Assembly (NCBI GenBank): GCA_031291325.1
Contig: JARLJG010000070.1
Span: 1 to 64,000 of the forward strand
DNA from: Burkholderiaceae bacterium
GTDB taxonomy: Bacteria; Pseudomonadota; Gammaproteobacteria; Burkholderiales; Burkholderiaceae_D
Direction: 5' to 3'
Length of the DNA: 64,000 bases
The notes below the pieces were generated by a model that worked only from the letters and a program-made list of their open reading frames with translations, did not search any database and was not told the DNA's origin. This document shows, piece by piece, positions 36,837-46,440 of the stretch. Both the position numbers and the translations under genes were made by a program. Positions within the stretch are counted from its first letter, which is position 1. Each line of letters begins with the position of its first letter.

Positions 36837-37784
36837 ATGCAAAAATCGCACCCTCAACACGCAACGCAGCAAAGCCGGCCCGCCGCGCTGCGAGATGATT
36901 ATGGTGCTGCGGTATCGCACGGCGTGCGCGCTGCGCAACTTTCGGCGGCGATTCACAATAGCCTGCGCCAGACTGCGCAGCGGAGAATGTTTGATGCTGT
37001 ACGCAACAGTCCTGCGATAGTCGCGCAACGAAGGCTGCTTGACAGCATCAACGACGGGACATTGTCTGCGAAGAACAACGCTCCTATTCAGCGGTATACG
37101 ACTGCCGATGGCTACAAAATTTCGACCAATACCCACTATGCCGTTGCCGAGCAGGCAGGGAACACGCTTTACGTGCTGCACGATCCGCAGGTTCAGAACG
37201 GCAATGCCGCCGCGCCTCAACCGGCTGCTCTGGTCCAAGCGGGCGCCGACACATCGGTCATTGGCGGGCGAACCTATATGCAATATTCTTATACGCAAGA
37301 GTTCACCAACGACTGCCTGGGCTTTGCCGAAAATATCGCACGCGGCACGGATGAAGACAGCGACCGCGCGGAATTGCGAGCAAGGGAAAACCGACTGGTG
37401 GGCGGTGATCGCTTGTTTGGTCAAAGCGATGGACAGAATACTGAAATTGCCAATTCGCCAAATTTCAATCAGGGACAGGACGCAAATCCAGCCATCGGCG
37501 AAGCCTACACCACAGTGCGCAGCGTCAATCCAGTAGCAGGGGAAACGCCGTATCATGCGGCGGCGGTAGTGGCGAAGGATGCCCCCGATAACGTGACCAT
37601 TGAGGCCGATGCGAGCGACGCAGATCGAGACGAGCCGGTGTTCGATATGTACGATACAACGCCGGAAAACGTCGATCGTCCCGATGGCTCCATCACGTTC
37701 CACGAAGCCTACAGCGGCACTTACACGAGTGCGGATGGCGACAATGAACCTTCTACAGGAGTGCTTTACCGCCGGGCAGATTGA
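36837..37784 (+). CDS. Orphan protein, possible toxin-like cysteine hydrolase
   Basis: This 315-residue soluble protein has no signal peptide. Residues about 40-86 carry two amphipathic repeats with S-P-A-I-V-A-Q-R-R and N-A-P-I-Q-R-Y. This A-Q-R...P-I-Q-R style recalls the linkers of DUF4157-type proteins associated with contractile injection systems and polymorphic toxins. The second half has T-N-D-C-L-G-F-A-E-N (Cys160) and, 80 residues later, P-Y-H-A-A-A-V-V-A (His240) with D-N-V-T-I-E-A-D, a Cys-His spacing seen in NlpC/P60- or CHAP-like hydrolases. The tail is rich in Asp and Glu. The role is inference only: no immunity gene or secretion system adjoins. It lies between the ynfA duplication and a tRNA gene. 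Confidence 0.55.
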   Translation: MQKSHPQHATQQSRPAALRDDYGAAVSHGVRAAQLSAAIHNSLRQTAQRRMFDAVRNSPAIVAQRRLLDSINDGTLSAKNNAPIQRYTTADGYKISTNTHYAVAEQAGNTLYVLHDPQVQNGNAAAPQPAALVQAGADTSVIGGRTYMQYSYTQEFTNDCLGFAENIARGTDEDSDRAELRARENRLVGGDRLFGQSDGQNTEIANSPNFNQGQDANPAIGEAYTTVRSVNPVAGETPYHAAAVVAKDAPDNVTIEADASDADRDEPVFDMYDTTPENVDRPDGSITFHEAYSGTYTSADGDNEPSTGVLYRRAD

Positions 37785-37800
37785 CCAATGACCGCACAAG

Positions 37801-37826
37801 AAAAAGGCCAATCCGAAGATTGGCCT
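37801..37826 (-). terminator. Intrinsic terminator of tRNA-Pro
   Basis: On the minus strand a 9-bp stem AGGCCAATC/GATTGGCCT closes a TTCG tetraloop and runs into five Ts. It sits 17 nt past the 3' end of the tRNA gene. Confidence 0.88.
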
Positions 37827-37842
37827 AAGTCATTGATTCAAT

Positions 37843-37919
37843 TGGTCGGGGCGAGAAGATTCGAACTTCCGACCCCTTGCACCCCATGCAAGTACGCTAC
37901 CAGGCTGCGCTACGCCCCG
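37843..37919 (-). tRNA. tRNA-Pro (anticodon GGG)
   Basis: The 77-nt minus-strand sequence folds as a cloverleaf. The acceptor stem CGGGGCG pairs with CGCCCCG, followed by A and an encoded CCA. The D arm contains AGCCTGGTA. The anticodon stem CTTGC/GCAAG encloses loop ATGGGGT with anticodon GGG, and the T arm has GTTCGAAT. The anticodon reads proline codons CCC and CCU. A canonical terminator follows. Confidence 0.95.
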
Positions 37920-38141
37920 ACGAGGTTTGAATTATATCAGAGGTAACGGCGTTTTTGCGATCCATCGTGTTTCCGGGCATGCACTTGGCGGATGGCTGGC
38001 CGAATTTATCCAAACTTTGCGCATTCCGCAAAAATCCCGCAGAATAAGCGCCTTATCCAACAACCGCTACGTTGCTGCGATGGCGATGGCGGCCGGGTTA
38101 TCCATCCGGTTGCGCCTTGCCTGCGGGGCGACCTCCTTATC

Positions 38142-39266
38142 ATGCCCATTAAAATCAGCCATCAGTTCGATGCCGGTGCGATTGAAGTCGTTTCTGCCGC
38201 CAGTGCACAGGCAATCGATGTCAGGATTCGCAAGGATTCCCATTCCGATTTTTTGCAGTGGTTTTATTTCCGCTTGCAGGGGGCGCGCGACGAGGATTGC
38301 ACGATCCGCTTCTTGAATGCCGGCGATACCACTTATCCGGCGGGCTGGACGGATTATCAGGTGGTGGCCAGCTATGATAATCAGGAGTGGTTCCGCGTGC
38401 CGACCACCTTCGACGGCAAGGTGATGACGGTGTCGCATACACCGGAATTCGATAGCGTGTATTACGCGTATTTCGAGCCGTATTCGTTCGAGCGGCATTT
38501 GAGCCTGATCGATTCGGTGCAGGCGTCGCCGCTGGTGCGGGTCGCGGATTTGGGCGATACCGTGGATGGGCGCGATTTGAATCTGTTGGTGGTGGGCGAT
38601 CCGGCGGCGGCGAACAAGGTGTGGGTGATTGCGCGCCAGCATCCGGGCGAATCGATGGCGGAGTGGTTTGTGGAGGGTTTGCTGGAGGCCTTGCTGGACG
38701 AGGCCAACCCGATTGCGCGGCAACTGTTGGCGCGCTCGGTGTTTTACGTGGTGCCGAACATGAATCCCGATGGTGCGGCGCGCGGCAACTTGCGCACCAA
38801 TGCGGCGGGCGCCAATCTGAACCGCGAGTGGATGACGCCGTCGCTGGCAACCAGCCCCGAGGTGTTCCATGTGCGCAACAAGATGCATGAAGTCGGCTGC
38901 GACATGTTTTTCGATATCCATGGCGACGAGGCCTTGCCTTATGTGTTCGTGGCCGGCAATCAGATGATTGCGGGCATCGGCGCGGAGGTGATTGCGCTGC
39001 AAAAGGATTTCATCGCGCGCTTCAAGGAGGCCAGCCCGGATTTTCAGGATGCAGTCGGCTATCCCGACAATAAATATAGCGACGACATGCTGACGCTGGC
39101 GTCCAAGTACGTCGGTTATACTTTCAAGTGTCTGGCGCTGACGCTGGAAATGCCGTTCAAGGACAATGCGAATCTGCCCGATGCGCTAGTCGGTTGGGAC
39201 GGCGCGCGCAGCGCACGGCTGGGTGCGGCGATCTTGCAGCCGATCTTGCGCAGCTTGACCAAGTAG
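38142..39266 (+). CDS. M14 family zinc carboxypeptidase
   Basis: This 374-residue cytosolic enzyme has an N-terminal beta domain (about 1-120) found in M14 subfamily carboxypeptidases related to the AGTPBP1/Nna1 group. The zinc ligands are visible in R-Q-H-P-G-E-S (His and Glu about 167-170) and in D-I-H-G-D-E (third His), and the substrate-binding N-P-D-G...N-L-N-R pattern is present. It would remove C-terminal residues from peptides or modified proteins; the substrate is unknown. The open frame runs further upstream, but the ATG at 38142 starts the conserved part. The CYTH gene follows after 3 nt. Confidence 0.9.
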   Translation: MPIKISHQFDAGAIEVVSAASAQAIDVRIRKDSHSDFLQWFYFRLQGARDEDCTIRFLNAGDTTYPAGWTDYQVVASYDNQEWFRVPTTFDGKVMTVSHTPEFDSVYYAYFEPYSFERHLSLIDSVQASPLVRVADLGDTVDGRDLNLLVVGDPAAANKVWVIARQHPGESMAEWFVEGLLEALLDEANPIARQLLARSVFYVVPNMNPDGAARGNLRTNAAGANLNREWMTPSLATSPEVFHVRNKMHEVGCDMFFDIHGDEALPYVFVAGNQMIAGIGAEVIALQKDFIARFKEASPDFQDAVGYPDNKYSDDMLTLASKYVGYTFKCLALTLEMPFKDNANLPDALVGWDGARSARLGAAILQPILRSLTK

Positions 39267-39269
39267 CGC

Positions 39270-39734
39270 ATGGGCACCGAGATCGAACGGAAATTCCTGG
39301 TGCGCGGCGACGCCTGGAAAGCGCTTGCAGCGGGCGTGCGCATGCGGCAAGGGTATCTGTCGGCCGACCCGGAGCGCGTAGTGCGGGTGCGCATCGAAGG
39401 CAATGCCGCGACCTTGACCATCAAGGGGCGCACGGTCGGGGCCACGCGCGGCGAATGGGAATATCCGATTCCATTGGCCGATGCGGAGCAATTGCTGGAT
39501 CGGCTATGCCCGCGTCCGCTGGTGGAGAAGTTCCGCTACCGCATCGAACAGCACGGGATGTTGTGGGAAGTCGACGAATTCCTGGGCGAGAACGCCGGGC
39601 TGGTGGTGGCGGAGATCGAGTTGCGCAGCGAGGATCAGGCCTTCGTCAAGCCGGAATGGGTCGGCGACGAAGTGACCGACGACCCGCGCTACTACAACGC
39701 CAACCTGTTGCGTCATCCTTATTCGGCTTGGTGA
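39270..39734 (+). CDS. CYTH domain protein (triphosphatase-like)
   Basis: This 154-residue protein starts with the CYTH signature E-I-E-R-K-F-L-V and continues with alternating charged strands (V-V-R-V-R-I, T-I-K-G-R, K-F-R-Y-R-I, W-E-V-D-E-F) that line the triphosphate tunnel. A late E-I-E-L-R follows. Single-domain bacterial CYTH proteins of this size hydrolyse inorganic triphosphate or nucleoside triphosphates with a divalent metal. It is three bases behind the M14 peptidase gene and convergent with the DUF2863 gene. Confidence 0.9.
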   Translation: MGTEIERKFLVRGDAWKALAAGVRMRQGYLSADPERVVRVRIEGNAATLTIKGRTVGATRGEWEYPIPLADAEQLLDRLCPRPLVEKFRYRIEQHGMLWEVDEFLGENAGLVVAEIELRSEDQAFVKPEWVGDEVTDDPRYYNANLLRHPYSAW

Positions 39735-39755
39735 TTGCGGGCAGCAATCCAGTAA

Positions 39756-41003
39756 TCAATGCAGGTGCCCCGGCGCTTGCGGCACGTCTTCCGGCATTTC
39801 CGCATGCACCAGTTCGGCGTCCATGTCGGGGTAGAGCGGGGCGCCGCAGTCGTCGCAAAATTCCAGGCCGAAGCGTTCTTCATGCTGCTTGATGCGCGTG
39901 ACGCCGGCTGTTTGCAGCAAGGCGACGATTTGCTCCAGCGGCGTCTTGCCGGCCAGCGGCCCCAGGGGGACTGCGCGGCCTGAGGCGTCGATGGCAGCGA
40001 TGCGGATGTCGTCGTCTTCTTCGCCGTACAGCGGCCAGACGACGCCGTAGATGATTTCCGGCTCTTGGCGCAGCGTGAAGCCGATCCGGTATTCGTCGGT
40101 GCGGGCGTCGCTGGTGTCTTCGGAGAAGCTGCCGATGCTGGCGCCGAGCTCATCCGGGAGGACGCCCAGGGTATTGGTCAGGAAGTTGACGGCAGCCTGG
40201 ATCGAAGCCGGGCGGATCAATTTGTCGGCTTCGCGGCAGGCGATGTAATAGGCTTCCGGCAATAGCAACTCGATGCCGCAACCCGGCAACAGCTTGGCGA
40301 TGTTGGGCGTGGCCTGGTTGCGCCATTGGGTCAGCGCGGTTTCGCGGTCGGCGAGGTTCAGGCTGCTTTGCCAATGGAACAATGGCTCGCCGGCCGGCAC
40401 TGCGATGGCAGCCAGCAGGAAGCGGGCGTCGGCCAGGAAGGGCGCGGTTTCCGGCGCGTTGGTCAACGGCTTCAAGGCGCTGCCTTTGAGCGCGGCTTGT
40501 GCCAGGCGTTGCGTGAGCGTTTGCGTTTCTACGTGGCTGCGCGGCAATTGATCGATGGAGAACAGTGTCGGCGCCATCGCCATGCGCACCTTGTCGGCCA
40601 GCACATGCGCGTACAGGTGGGCCGACAGCGTGGCCAGCAAGTCTGCGGGGATCGGCCCGGAGGCAATCGTAAAGCGCGTCCAGGCCAGGATCGGCATCGC
40701 GATCAGCAGCGCGTCGTAGGCCACGCCGTCTTGCTCGAGGCGGCACGATTCGCTGCCGGCTTCCAGCGCTTCCATCAAGGCGTCGTAGGCGCCAGACTGT
40801 TGCTTGAACAATTCGTCGAGGGCGGCGTCGATGCTGTCTTGATGATTGCTTTTCAGCAGTTTTTGCACCTGCGCATCGAGATTGCGCTCCCATGCGCGTT
40901 CTTCCAGGCGGCTGGCGGCTTGCACTACGGCTTGGGAAAACATGACGAGACGCTGGCTATCGGCGGAAAGCTTGGCGGATGAACCTTTGTTGGGGCGACG
41001 CAT
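39756..41003 (-). CDS. DUF2863 family protein
   Basis: This soluble protein of about 415 residues matches DUF2863, a betaproteobacterial family of unknown function. It has the opening M-R-R-P-N-K...S-K-L-S-A-D-S-Q-R-L-V, a coiled-coil-like segment L-E-E-R-A-W-E, and a C-terminal region with F-C-D-D-C-G-A-P-L-Y-P, a single C-x-x-C knuckle. The open frame extends to 41102, but the residues before M-R-R-P do not look conserved; the ATG three codons upstream (41012) is a second option. The gene is monocistronic, with the CYTH gene convergent on one side and mgtA divergent on the other. Confidence 0.85.
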   Translation of the reverse strand: MRRPNKGSSAKLSADSQRLVMFSQAVVQAASRLEERAWERNLDAQVQKLLKSNHQDSIDAALDELFKQQSGAYDALMEALEAGSESCRLEQDGVAYDALLIAMPILAWTRFTIASGPIPADLLATLSAHLYAHVLADKVRMAMAPTLFSIDQLPRSHVETQTLTQRLAQAALKGSALKPLTNAPETAPFLADARFLLAAIAVPAGEPLFHWQSSLNLADRETALTQWRNQATPNIAKLLPGCGIELLLPEAYYIACREADKLIRPASIQAAVNFLTNTLGVLPDELGASIGSFSEDTSDARTDEYRIGFTLRQEPEIIYGVVWPLYGEEDDDIRIAAIDASGRAVPLGPLAGKTPLEQIVALLQTAGVTRIKQHEERFGLEFCDDCGAPLYPDMDAELVHAEMPEDVPQAPGHLH

Positions 41004-41161
41004 AGTGAACATTCGGCGGTGACGCTTTATAAAATTGTATTGTAGAGGATTATGCAGCCGGCCATCGAAATCAGAGGGGCGAAGCAAGGTCGACTGGAAC
41101 ATCGACTGCTGAGCGTCGGCTTGGCCGCTGATTTTATTTCGCCCGAGCGTGCTCGATAAAG

Positions 41162-41193
41162 ATTATCATCAACCGTCATAATTGGTTGATAAT
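41162..41193. promoter_or_regulatory. Imperfect inverted repeat in the mgtA upstream gap
   Basis: In the 565-nt gap 41004-41568, TCAACC (41169-41174) pairs with GGTTGA (41184-41189), and the flanks ATTATCA and ATAAT extend the symmetry imperfectly. It could be an operator or small stem-loop. I see no recognisable magnesium riboswitch or leader peptide, and the overlapping minus-strand frames at 41262-41634 look non-coding. Confidence 0.25.
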
Positions 41194-41568
41194 TCTGGCG
41201 TGCAAGATTGCCTACGCGCAGGGGAGAGGCAATGGACGCATTCGGGTTTGTAATATTCCTGTCATCTAACTACCGGATAATGCCGCACATGTATATGTTC
41301 AAGCGACCAATCTTGCAATTTCGTCATCAATGAGCGGAAGAAATTGCGTTTTGGTCCCGATTTTGACGAGCAAGCCTGCGCGTGGGGTAGCCAACTTCGT
41401 GCTCTTGGCCCCGAGCGTTGAATCGCGCTTTTCCCCGCAGCAATCGGTTCGACTTTTGCGGCCCTGCATTGCCCCGCTCGTGCGGAGCATTGACAAGTCG
41501 ATGCGCAGTGCGGCCTTCGACCAATAAAAACATCCGATTTCAAACAGAATTACACGACGACCGCCAAC

Positions 41569-44334
41569 ATGAACCTGAATATCCTGCAAGAGACCTTCGC
41601 CAGCTTCGTCCGCTCGCATGGCATGGAGCATCATTTCCGTCGCTTGGCGATCCTCGACATGTTTCTTGGCACCCCTGCCTCCAAGGACGTTTCGCAGTCG
41701 CTCGCCAGCTCCCTGCTGGAAGCGTCGGACGCCGACCCAACCGTCCTGTTGAAAAATCTCGGCAGCCGCATGGATGGCTTGACCGAGGGCGAGTCAGACC
41801 ATATCCGGGAAAGCAGCGGCTTCAATGAAGTCGCGCACGAAAAGCCGCTGTCGTGGTGGATGCATTTGTGGCAGTGCTATACCAATCCTTTCAACTTGCT
41901 GTTGACGGTGCTGGCGATCATTTCCTACCTGACCGAGGACATGCGCGCCACCATCGTGATCGGGCTGATGGTGATCCTTTCGACCGTCATGCGTTTTTTC
42001 CAGGAAATGCGTTCCAACCAGGCAGCCGACAAGCTCAAGGAAATGGTCAGCAATACCGCGACCATCATGCGCCACGATATCGCCGAAGACGTTGCCGACG
42101 AGGCGCGCAAATATTTCGCGGTCGTCTTGCATCCGAAGGGCGCGCGGCTGGAGGAATTGCCGATCAAGTTGCTGGTGCCGGGCGATATTGTGCGGCTGTC
42201 CGCAGGCGACATGATCCCAGCCGATTTGCGCATATTGGTCGCCAAGGATTTGTTCGTCAGCCAGGCGGCGATGACCGGGGAATCGATGCCGGTGGAAAAG
42301 TTCACCACCGATCGCGGCGAAAAGACCCATAATCCGCTGGAATTGGACAATATCTGCTTCATGGGCACCAACGTCGTCAGCGGTTCGGCGACGGCTGTGG
42401 TGGTTGCCACCGGCAGCAAGACTTATTTCGGCGCGTTGGCGGAAAAGGTGACTGCGGTCGATCGCGGGCCGACCGAGTTCCAGTCCGGCGTTAACAAGGT
42501 GAGCTGGCTGTTGATTCGCTTCATGATGTTCATGACGCCGACCGTGTTCTTGCTGAATGGCTTCACCAAGGGCAACTGGCTGGAGGCATTCCTGTTTGCG
42601 TTGTCGATCGCGGTCGGCTTGACGCCGGAAATGCTGCCGATGATCGTCACCTCGACCCTCGCAAAAGGCGCGGTGATGCTGTCGCGCAAGAAGGTGATCG
42701 TCAAGCGTTTGGATGCGATCCAGAACTTCGGCGCGATGGACGTGCTGTGCACCGACAAGACCGGCACGCTGACGCAAGACAAGATTTTCCTGGAACGGCA
42801 TACCGATATTTTCGGCGAGGAGTCCGATCACGTCTGGGAATTTGCCTACCTGAACAGCTTCTATCAGACCGGGTTGAAGAACCTGTTGGACGTCGCCGTA
42901 TTGGAATACGCCGAAGACCATGAACATCTGCAAGTGTCGAAGAGTTATACCAAGGTCGACGAAATTCCGTTCGATTTCCAGCGTCGCCGCATGTCGGTGG
43001 TGGTCAGCAAAGGCGACGACAACCACGTATTGATTTGCAAGGGCGCGGTTGAAGAGATTTTATCGATCTGCAATCAAGTGCAACATGGCGAGGTGGTCGA
43101 GCCGTTGACGCCGGAATTGCTGGCGCGCGTCAAGGAGGTAACGGCTTCCTTGAATGGCGAGGGCTTGCGCGTGGTGGCGGTGGCTGCCAAAAATTCGCAT
43201 GCGTCGAAAGAAACCTATGGCGTGGCCGACGAAAAGGATTTGATCTTGATCGGCTATATCGCCTTCCTCGACCCGCCCAAGGAGTCGACCGCGCCGGCGC
43301 TGGAAGCATTGAAGGAACACGGCATCGCGGTCAAGATTTTGACCGGCGACAACGAGCTGGTCACTGCGAAAATCTGCCGCCAGGTCGGCCTGGAAGTCGA
43401 GCGCATGCTGCTGGGTTCGCAAGTGGAAGGCATGAGCGACGCGCAATTGTCGGAAGCGGTCGAAATTACCACGGTATTCGCCAAACTGACACCCAACCAC
43501 AAGGAACGCATCGTCCGCATGTTGCACAACAATAAACATGTGGTCGGCTTCATGGGCGACGGCATCAACGACGCGCCGGCTCTGCGCGCAGCCGATATCG
43601 GCATTTCAGTCGATACCGCAGTCGATATCGCCAAGGAAGCGGCGGACATCATCTTGCTGGAAAAGAGCTTGATGATTCTGGAAGAGGGCGTGCTGGAAGG
43701 GCGCAAGACCTTCGCCAACATGCTGAAGTACATCAAGATGACGGCCAGCTCGAATTTCGGCAATGTCTTTTCGGTGCTGATTGCCAGCGCCTTCCTGCCG
43801 TTCCTGCCGATGTTGCCGATGCATCTGTTGGTGCAAAACCTGCTGTACGATATTTCGCAAGTCGCCATTCCATTCGACAACGTCGATGCGGAATTTCTGA
43901 CCAAGCCACAGCGCTGGAACCCGGACGGCATCGGCCGCTTCATGGTGTATTTCGGCCCGATCAGCTCGATCTTCGACGTCACGACCTTTATTCTCATGTG
44001 GTTCTACTTCGGCGCGAATACGCCGGAACAGCAGACGCTATTCCAGTCCGGCTGGTTTATCGAAGGCTTGTTGTCGCAAACCTTGATCGTTCACATGATC
44101 CGCACGCAAAAAATCCCGTTTATCCAAAGCCGCGCATCGTGGCCGCTGATGGGGATGACCTTGCTGGTGATGGCGGTCGGGATTTTCATTCCAATGTCGT
44201 CGCTGGCCGGCAATTTCAAGCTGACTGCCTTGCCGCTGTCGTATTTTGCGTTCCTGGTGCCGATCCTGTTGGCCTATGCAGCGCTGACGCAGGCGATGAA
44301 GGGCTGGTATACGCGGCGCTACGGCTGGCAATGA
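41569..44334 (+). CDS. mgtA: Magnesium-translocating P-type ATPase
   Basis: This 921-residue P3-type ATPase imports Mg2+ across the inner membrane. It has a cytoplasmic N-terminal region (about 1-85), paired membrane helices, and the actuator motif T-G-E-S-M-P (about 240). The phosphorylation motif D-K-T-G-T-L-T (Asp about 396), hinge T-G-D-N-E and M-G-D-G-I-N-D-A-P follow, then a six-helix C-terminal block. The length and the N-P-F-N-L-L segment match MgtA/MgtB. No mgtC or PhoP box is evident. Its last 16 bases overlap the 3' end of the convergent TPR gene. Confidence 0.95.
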   Translation: MNLNILQETFASFVRSHGMEHHFRRLAILDMFLGTPASKDVSQSLASSLLEASDADPTVLLKNLGSRMDGLTEGESDHIRESSGFNEVAHEKPLSWWMHLWQCYTNPFNLLLTVLAIISYLTEDMRATIVIGLMVILSTVMRFFQEMRSNQAADKLKEMVSNTATIMRHDIAEDVADEARKYFAVVLHPKGARLEELPIKLLVPGDIVRLSAGDMIPADLRILVAKDLFVSQAAMTGESMPVEKFTTDRGEKTHNPLELDNICFMGTNVVSGSATAVVVATGSKTYFGALAEKVTAVDRGPTEFQSGVNKVSWLLIRFMMFMTPTVFLLNGFTKGNWLEAFLFALSIAVGLTPEMLPMIVTSTLAKGAVMLSRKKVIVKRLDAIQNFGAMDVLCTDKTGTLTQDKIFLERHTDIFGEESDHVWEFAYLNSFYQTGLKNLLDVAVLEYAEDHEHLQVSKSYTKVDEIPFDFQRRRMSVVVSKGDDNHVLICKGAVEEILSICNQVQHGEVVEPLTPELLARVKEVTASLNGEGLRVVAVAAKNSHASKETYGVADEKDLILIGYIAFLDPPKESTAPALEALKEHGIAVKILTGDNELVTAKICRQVGLEVERMLLGSQVEGMSDAQLSEAVEITTVFAKLTPNHKERIVRMLHNNKHVVGFMGDGINDAPALRAADIGISVDTAVDIAKEAADIILLEKSLMILEEGVLEGRKTFANMLKYIKMTASSNFGNVFSVLIASAFLPFLPMLPMHLLVQNLLYDISQVAIPFDNVDAEFLTKPQRWNPDGIGRFMVYFGPISSIFDVTTFILMWFYFGANTPEQQTLFQSGWFIEGLLSQTLIVHMIRTQKIPFIQSRASWPLMGMTLLVMAVGIFIPMSSLAGNFKLTALPLSYFAFLVPILLAYAALTQAMKGWYTRRYGWQ

Positions 44335-46268
44335 ACGCTGCGCGCGCAGGTTAGCGCGGCTAACGCCGCCGCGACCTGCGCGACGACCGCGCCCCAGTCT
44401 TGCTGCGGCGCTTGCCGGAACAGGCGCATGGTTTCTGGATACCAAGGACTGTCGGCGCGTCCGCGCAACCAGCGCCAATCGGTTCGATACGCGGGCAACA
44501 TCACCCAGCACGGCTTGCCGAGCGCACCGGCCAAATGCGCGACCGCCGTATCGACGGTAATCAACAAATCCAATTGCTGCAAGATCGCCGCCGTATCGGC
44601 GAAATCCCCGATCAGCGATCGCAGATCGACGATGTCGCCAACTTCGCCGGTATCGGCGACGACACTCGCGCCGACTTGCAGGCTGAAGTAATGAACCCCT
44701 GGTATCGCCCACAGCGGCGCTAACGAGGGCAAGCCGGGCAGCGAACGCTTGGCGTCGTTGGCATGCATCGGATTGCCGCGCCATACCAAACCGACACGCA
44801 ATTTGCCCATCGATGGCGGCAGGCGCGACGACCAAGCCGCAAGCCGCGCCGCCGGTGCCTGCAAATAGGGAATGCGACCCGGAATCGTCGCCAGCGTCGT
44901 ATGGCAATGCAGCGGCAGGCTCATCGGCAGCGTCCAATAGTCGACTTGATCCGGCAGGCTGCCGAGGTCATCGAGCGAAACAACGCGATCGACCCCGGCC
45001 AGCGTACGCATCAACTCCACCAACGTCGGCCTGCAAACCAGCGTGATATGCGCAGCGCCGCGCTCTTTCAGCAAGGGTAAATAGCGGCAAAACTGGATCA
45101 AGTCGCCATGTCCTTGTTCCGGCCAGACCAGCAGCGATTTGCCGATCGGCGATTCGCCTTGCCACTGCCGGTAGGGCAGGGCCGGCAACGGCGCATCCGG
45201 GTCCGGCAAGTCGGGGTGGTAGCGCGCCTCGTGAAAGCGCCAGCCTTCCTCCAATCGTCCCTGTGCCAGCAGCAGCATCGCCAGATTGAGGCGCGCTAGT
45301 TGATAGTCGGGCGTCGCTGCGAGCGCCTGCCGGAAGCATTGTTCGGCCTCTTCGTCGCGGCACGCATAGGCTAGCAAGACGCCGTAATTGGAAAGCGCGG
45401 CGGCGGAATCCGGCTGCAGCACAATCGCCTGCCGATAGGCATGTTCCGCCTCGTCCGTGCGCTCCTGGGCGGCCAGCAGATTGGCCAGGTTGACATGAAT
45501 CTCGGCCGAATCTGGCGCCAAACTTAAAGCGATGTTGTGGCACTGTTCTGCCTGCGGGAAGTCTTTGCGCGACGCCAGCAAGAGCCCCAGGTTGGTATGG
45601 GCTTCGGCGCTGGGCGGATTCAGACTCAACGCCTGGCGGTAACATTGTTCGGCTTCGCTATAGCGTTTGCCGCGCGCGAGCAGCACGCCCAGATTCGAGT
45701 GGGTTTTTGCGTCGTCGGGCGCTATGGACAATGCCGTGCGGAAGAATTGTTCAGCCTCGGCGTCGCGCTTTTGCGCTGCCAGCAGCAGGGCCAGGTTGTT
45801 GCAACTGGCGGCGTCTTGCGGATCGATGAGCAGCGCCTGCCGATAGCATTGTTCCGCGTCGTCGGTGCATCCTGCGCTTGCCAACACGATACCCAGACGC
45901 GCATAGGCGGCGCCATGCGCCGGATCCAGCGCCACGGTTTGCCGAAAATATTGCTCTGCCAGTGCGGATTGCCCGGTTTCCGCGTAATGCATGGCGAGGT
46001 TATAGCGCGCCTCGAGCGTGCCCGGCTGCAGTTCGATCGCCCGCAACCAGCATTGCTCGGCTGCATTCCGATCGCCGAGGGAAATGGCGCACACACCGAC
46101 CAGGTTCGCGATGTCGGGATTATTCGGCTCGGCCGCCAAGACCTGACGCGCGACTTGCAAGGCAGACTGAACTGCACCTTTCGTCAGCAAGGCCTTTGCC
46201 TGTGCAAACAAGGTTTCAAGCGCGGGGCGCGAAAGGGACATAGAGCGCGTTGACTGAGAAAATTCCAT
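44319..46268 (-). CDS. TPR protein with glycosyltransferase-like C-terminus
   Basis: This protein of up to 649 residues begins with about ten tetratricopeptide repeats (about 15-370) of near-identical 34-residue type; units such as A-E-Q-C-Y-R-Q-A-L-x-L-x-P recur. A C-terminal domain of about 270 residues follows, with R-V-G-L-V-W-R-G-N-P, F-S-L-Q-V-G and a D-L-L-I-T-V-D-T-A-V-A-H-L-A-G-A segment, as in GT9-like/heptosyltransferase folds. Such proteins are thought to glycosylate proteins or take part in surface glycan assembly; the target is unknown. Start choice is unclear: ATG 46268 or 46241, neither with a good Shine-Dalgarno. The repeats are prone to in-frame length change. Confidence 0.82.
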   Translation of the reverse strand: MEFSQSTRSMSLSRPALETLFAQAKALLTKGAVQSALQVARQVLAAEPNNPDIANLVGVCAISLGDRNAAEQCWLRAIELQPGTLEARYNLAMHYAETGQSALAEQYFRQTVALDPAHGAAYARLGIVLASAGCTDDAEQCYRQALLIDPQDAASCNNLALLLAAQKRDAEAEQFFRTALSIAPDDAKTHSNLGVLLARGKRYSEAEQCYRQALSLNPPSAEAHTNLGLLLASRKDFPQAEQCHNIALSLAPDSAEIHVNLANLLAAQERTDEAEHAYRQAIVLQPDSAAALSNYGVLLAYACRDEEAEQCFRQALAATPDYQLARLNLAMLLLAQGRLEEGWRFHEARYHPDLPDPDAPLPALPYRQWQGESPIGKSLLVWPEQGHGDLIQFCRYLPLLKERGAAHITLVCRPTLVELMRTLAGVDRVVSLDDLGSLPDQVDYWTLPMSLPLHCHTTLATIPGRIPYLQAPAARLAAWSSRLPPSMGKLRVGLVWRGNPMHANDAKRSLPGLPSLAPLWAIPGVHYFSLQVGASVVADTGEVGDIVDLRSLIGDFADTAAILQQLDLLITVDTAVAHLAGALGKPCWVMLPAYRTDWRWLRGRADSPWYPETMRLFRQAPQQDWGAVVAQVAAALAALTCARSVHCQP

Positions 46269-46440
46269 TATAAGCCAAGCATTTGCAACTGCACCGGCTG
46301 CGTGGCGCGCCTATATTACGATGCGAAAAGCGCAACAGTGCACAGTCCGATGGCAAGAATCGCTTTGGTTGCGCCGTCGTGGAGCGTATTATCGATGCAT
46401 ATACGTATTGTTCCATTTACCCAACGGAGTATCCATACAA

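Noticed and set aside
37843..37919. tRNA-Pro as an integration site for a genomic island
   Set aside because: I found no integrase and no repeat of the tRNA 3' end nearby, so an attachment site cannot be supported.
41262..41634. Minus-strand frames upstream of mgtA
   Set aside because: They overlap the mgtA start and have no ordered features; no leader peptide or Mg2+ sensor could be identified.
44319..46268. Tandem repeat DNA as a mobile or CRISPR-like array
   Set aside because: The periodicity is 102 bp in frame and encodes 34-residue TPR units; it is a repeat protein, not an array.
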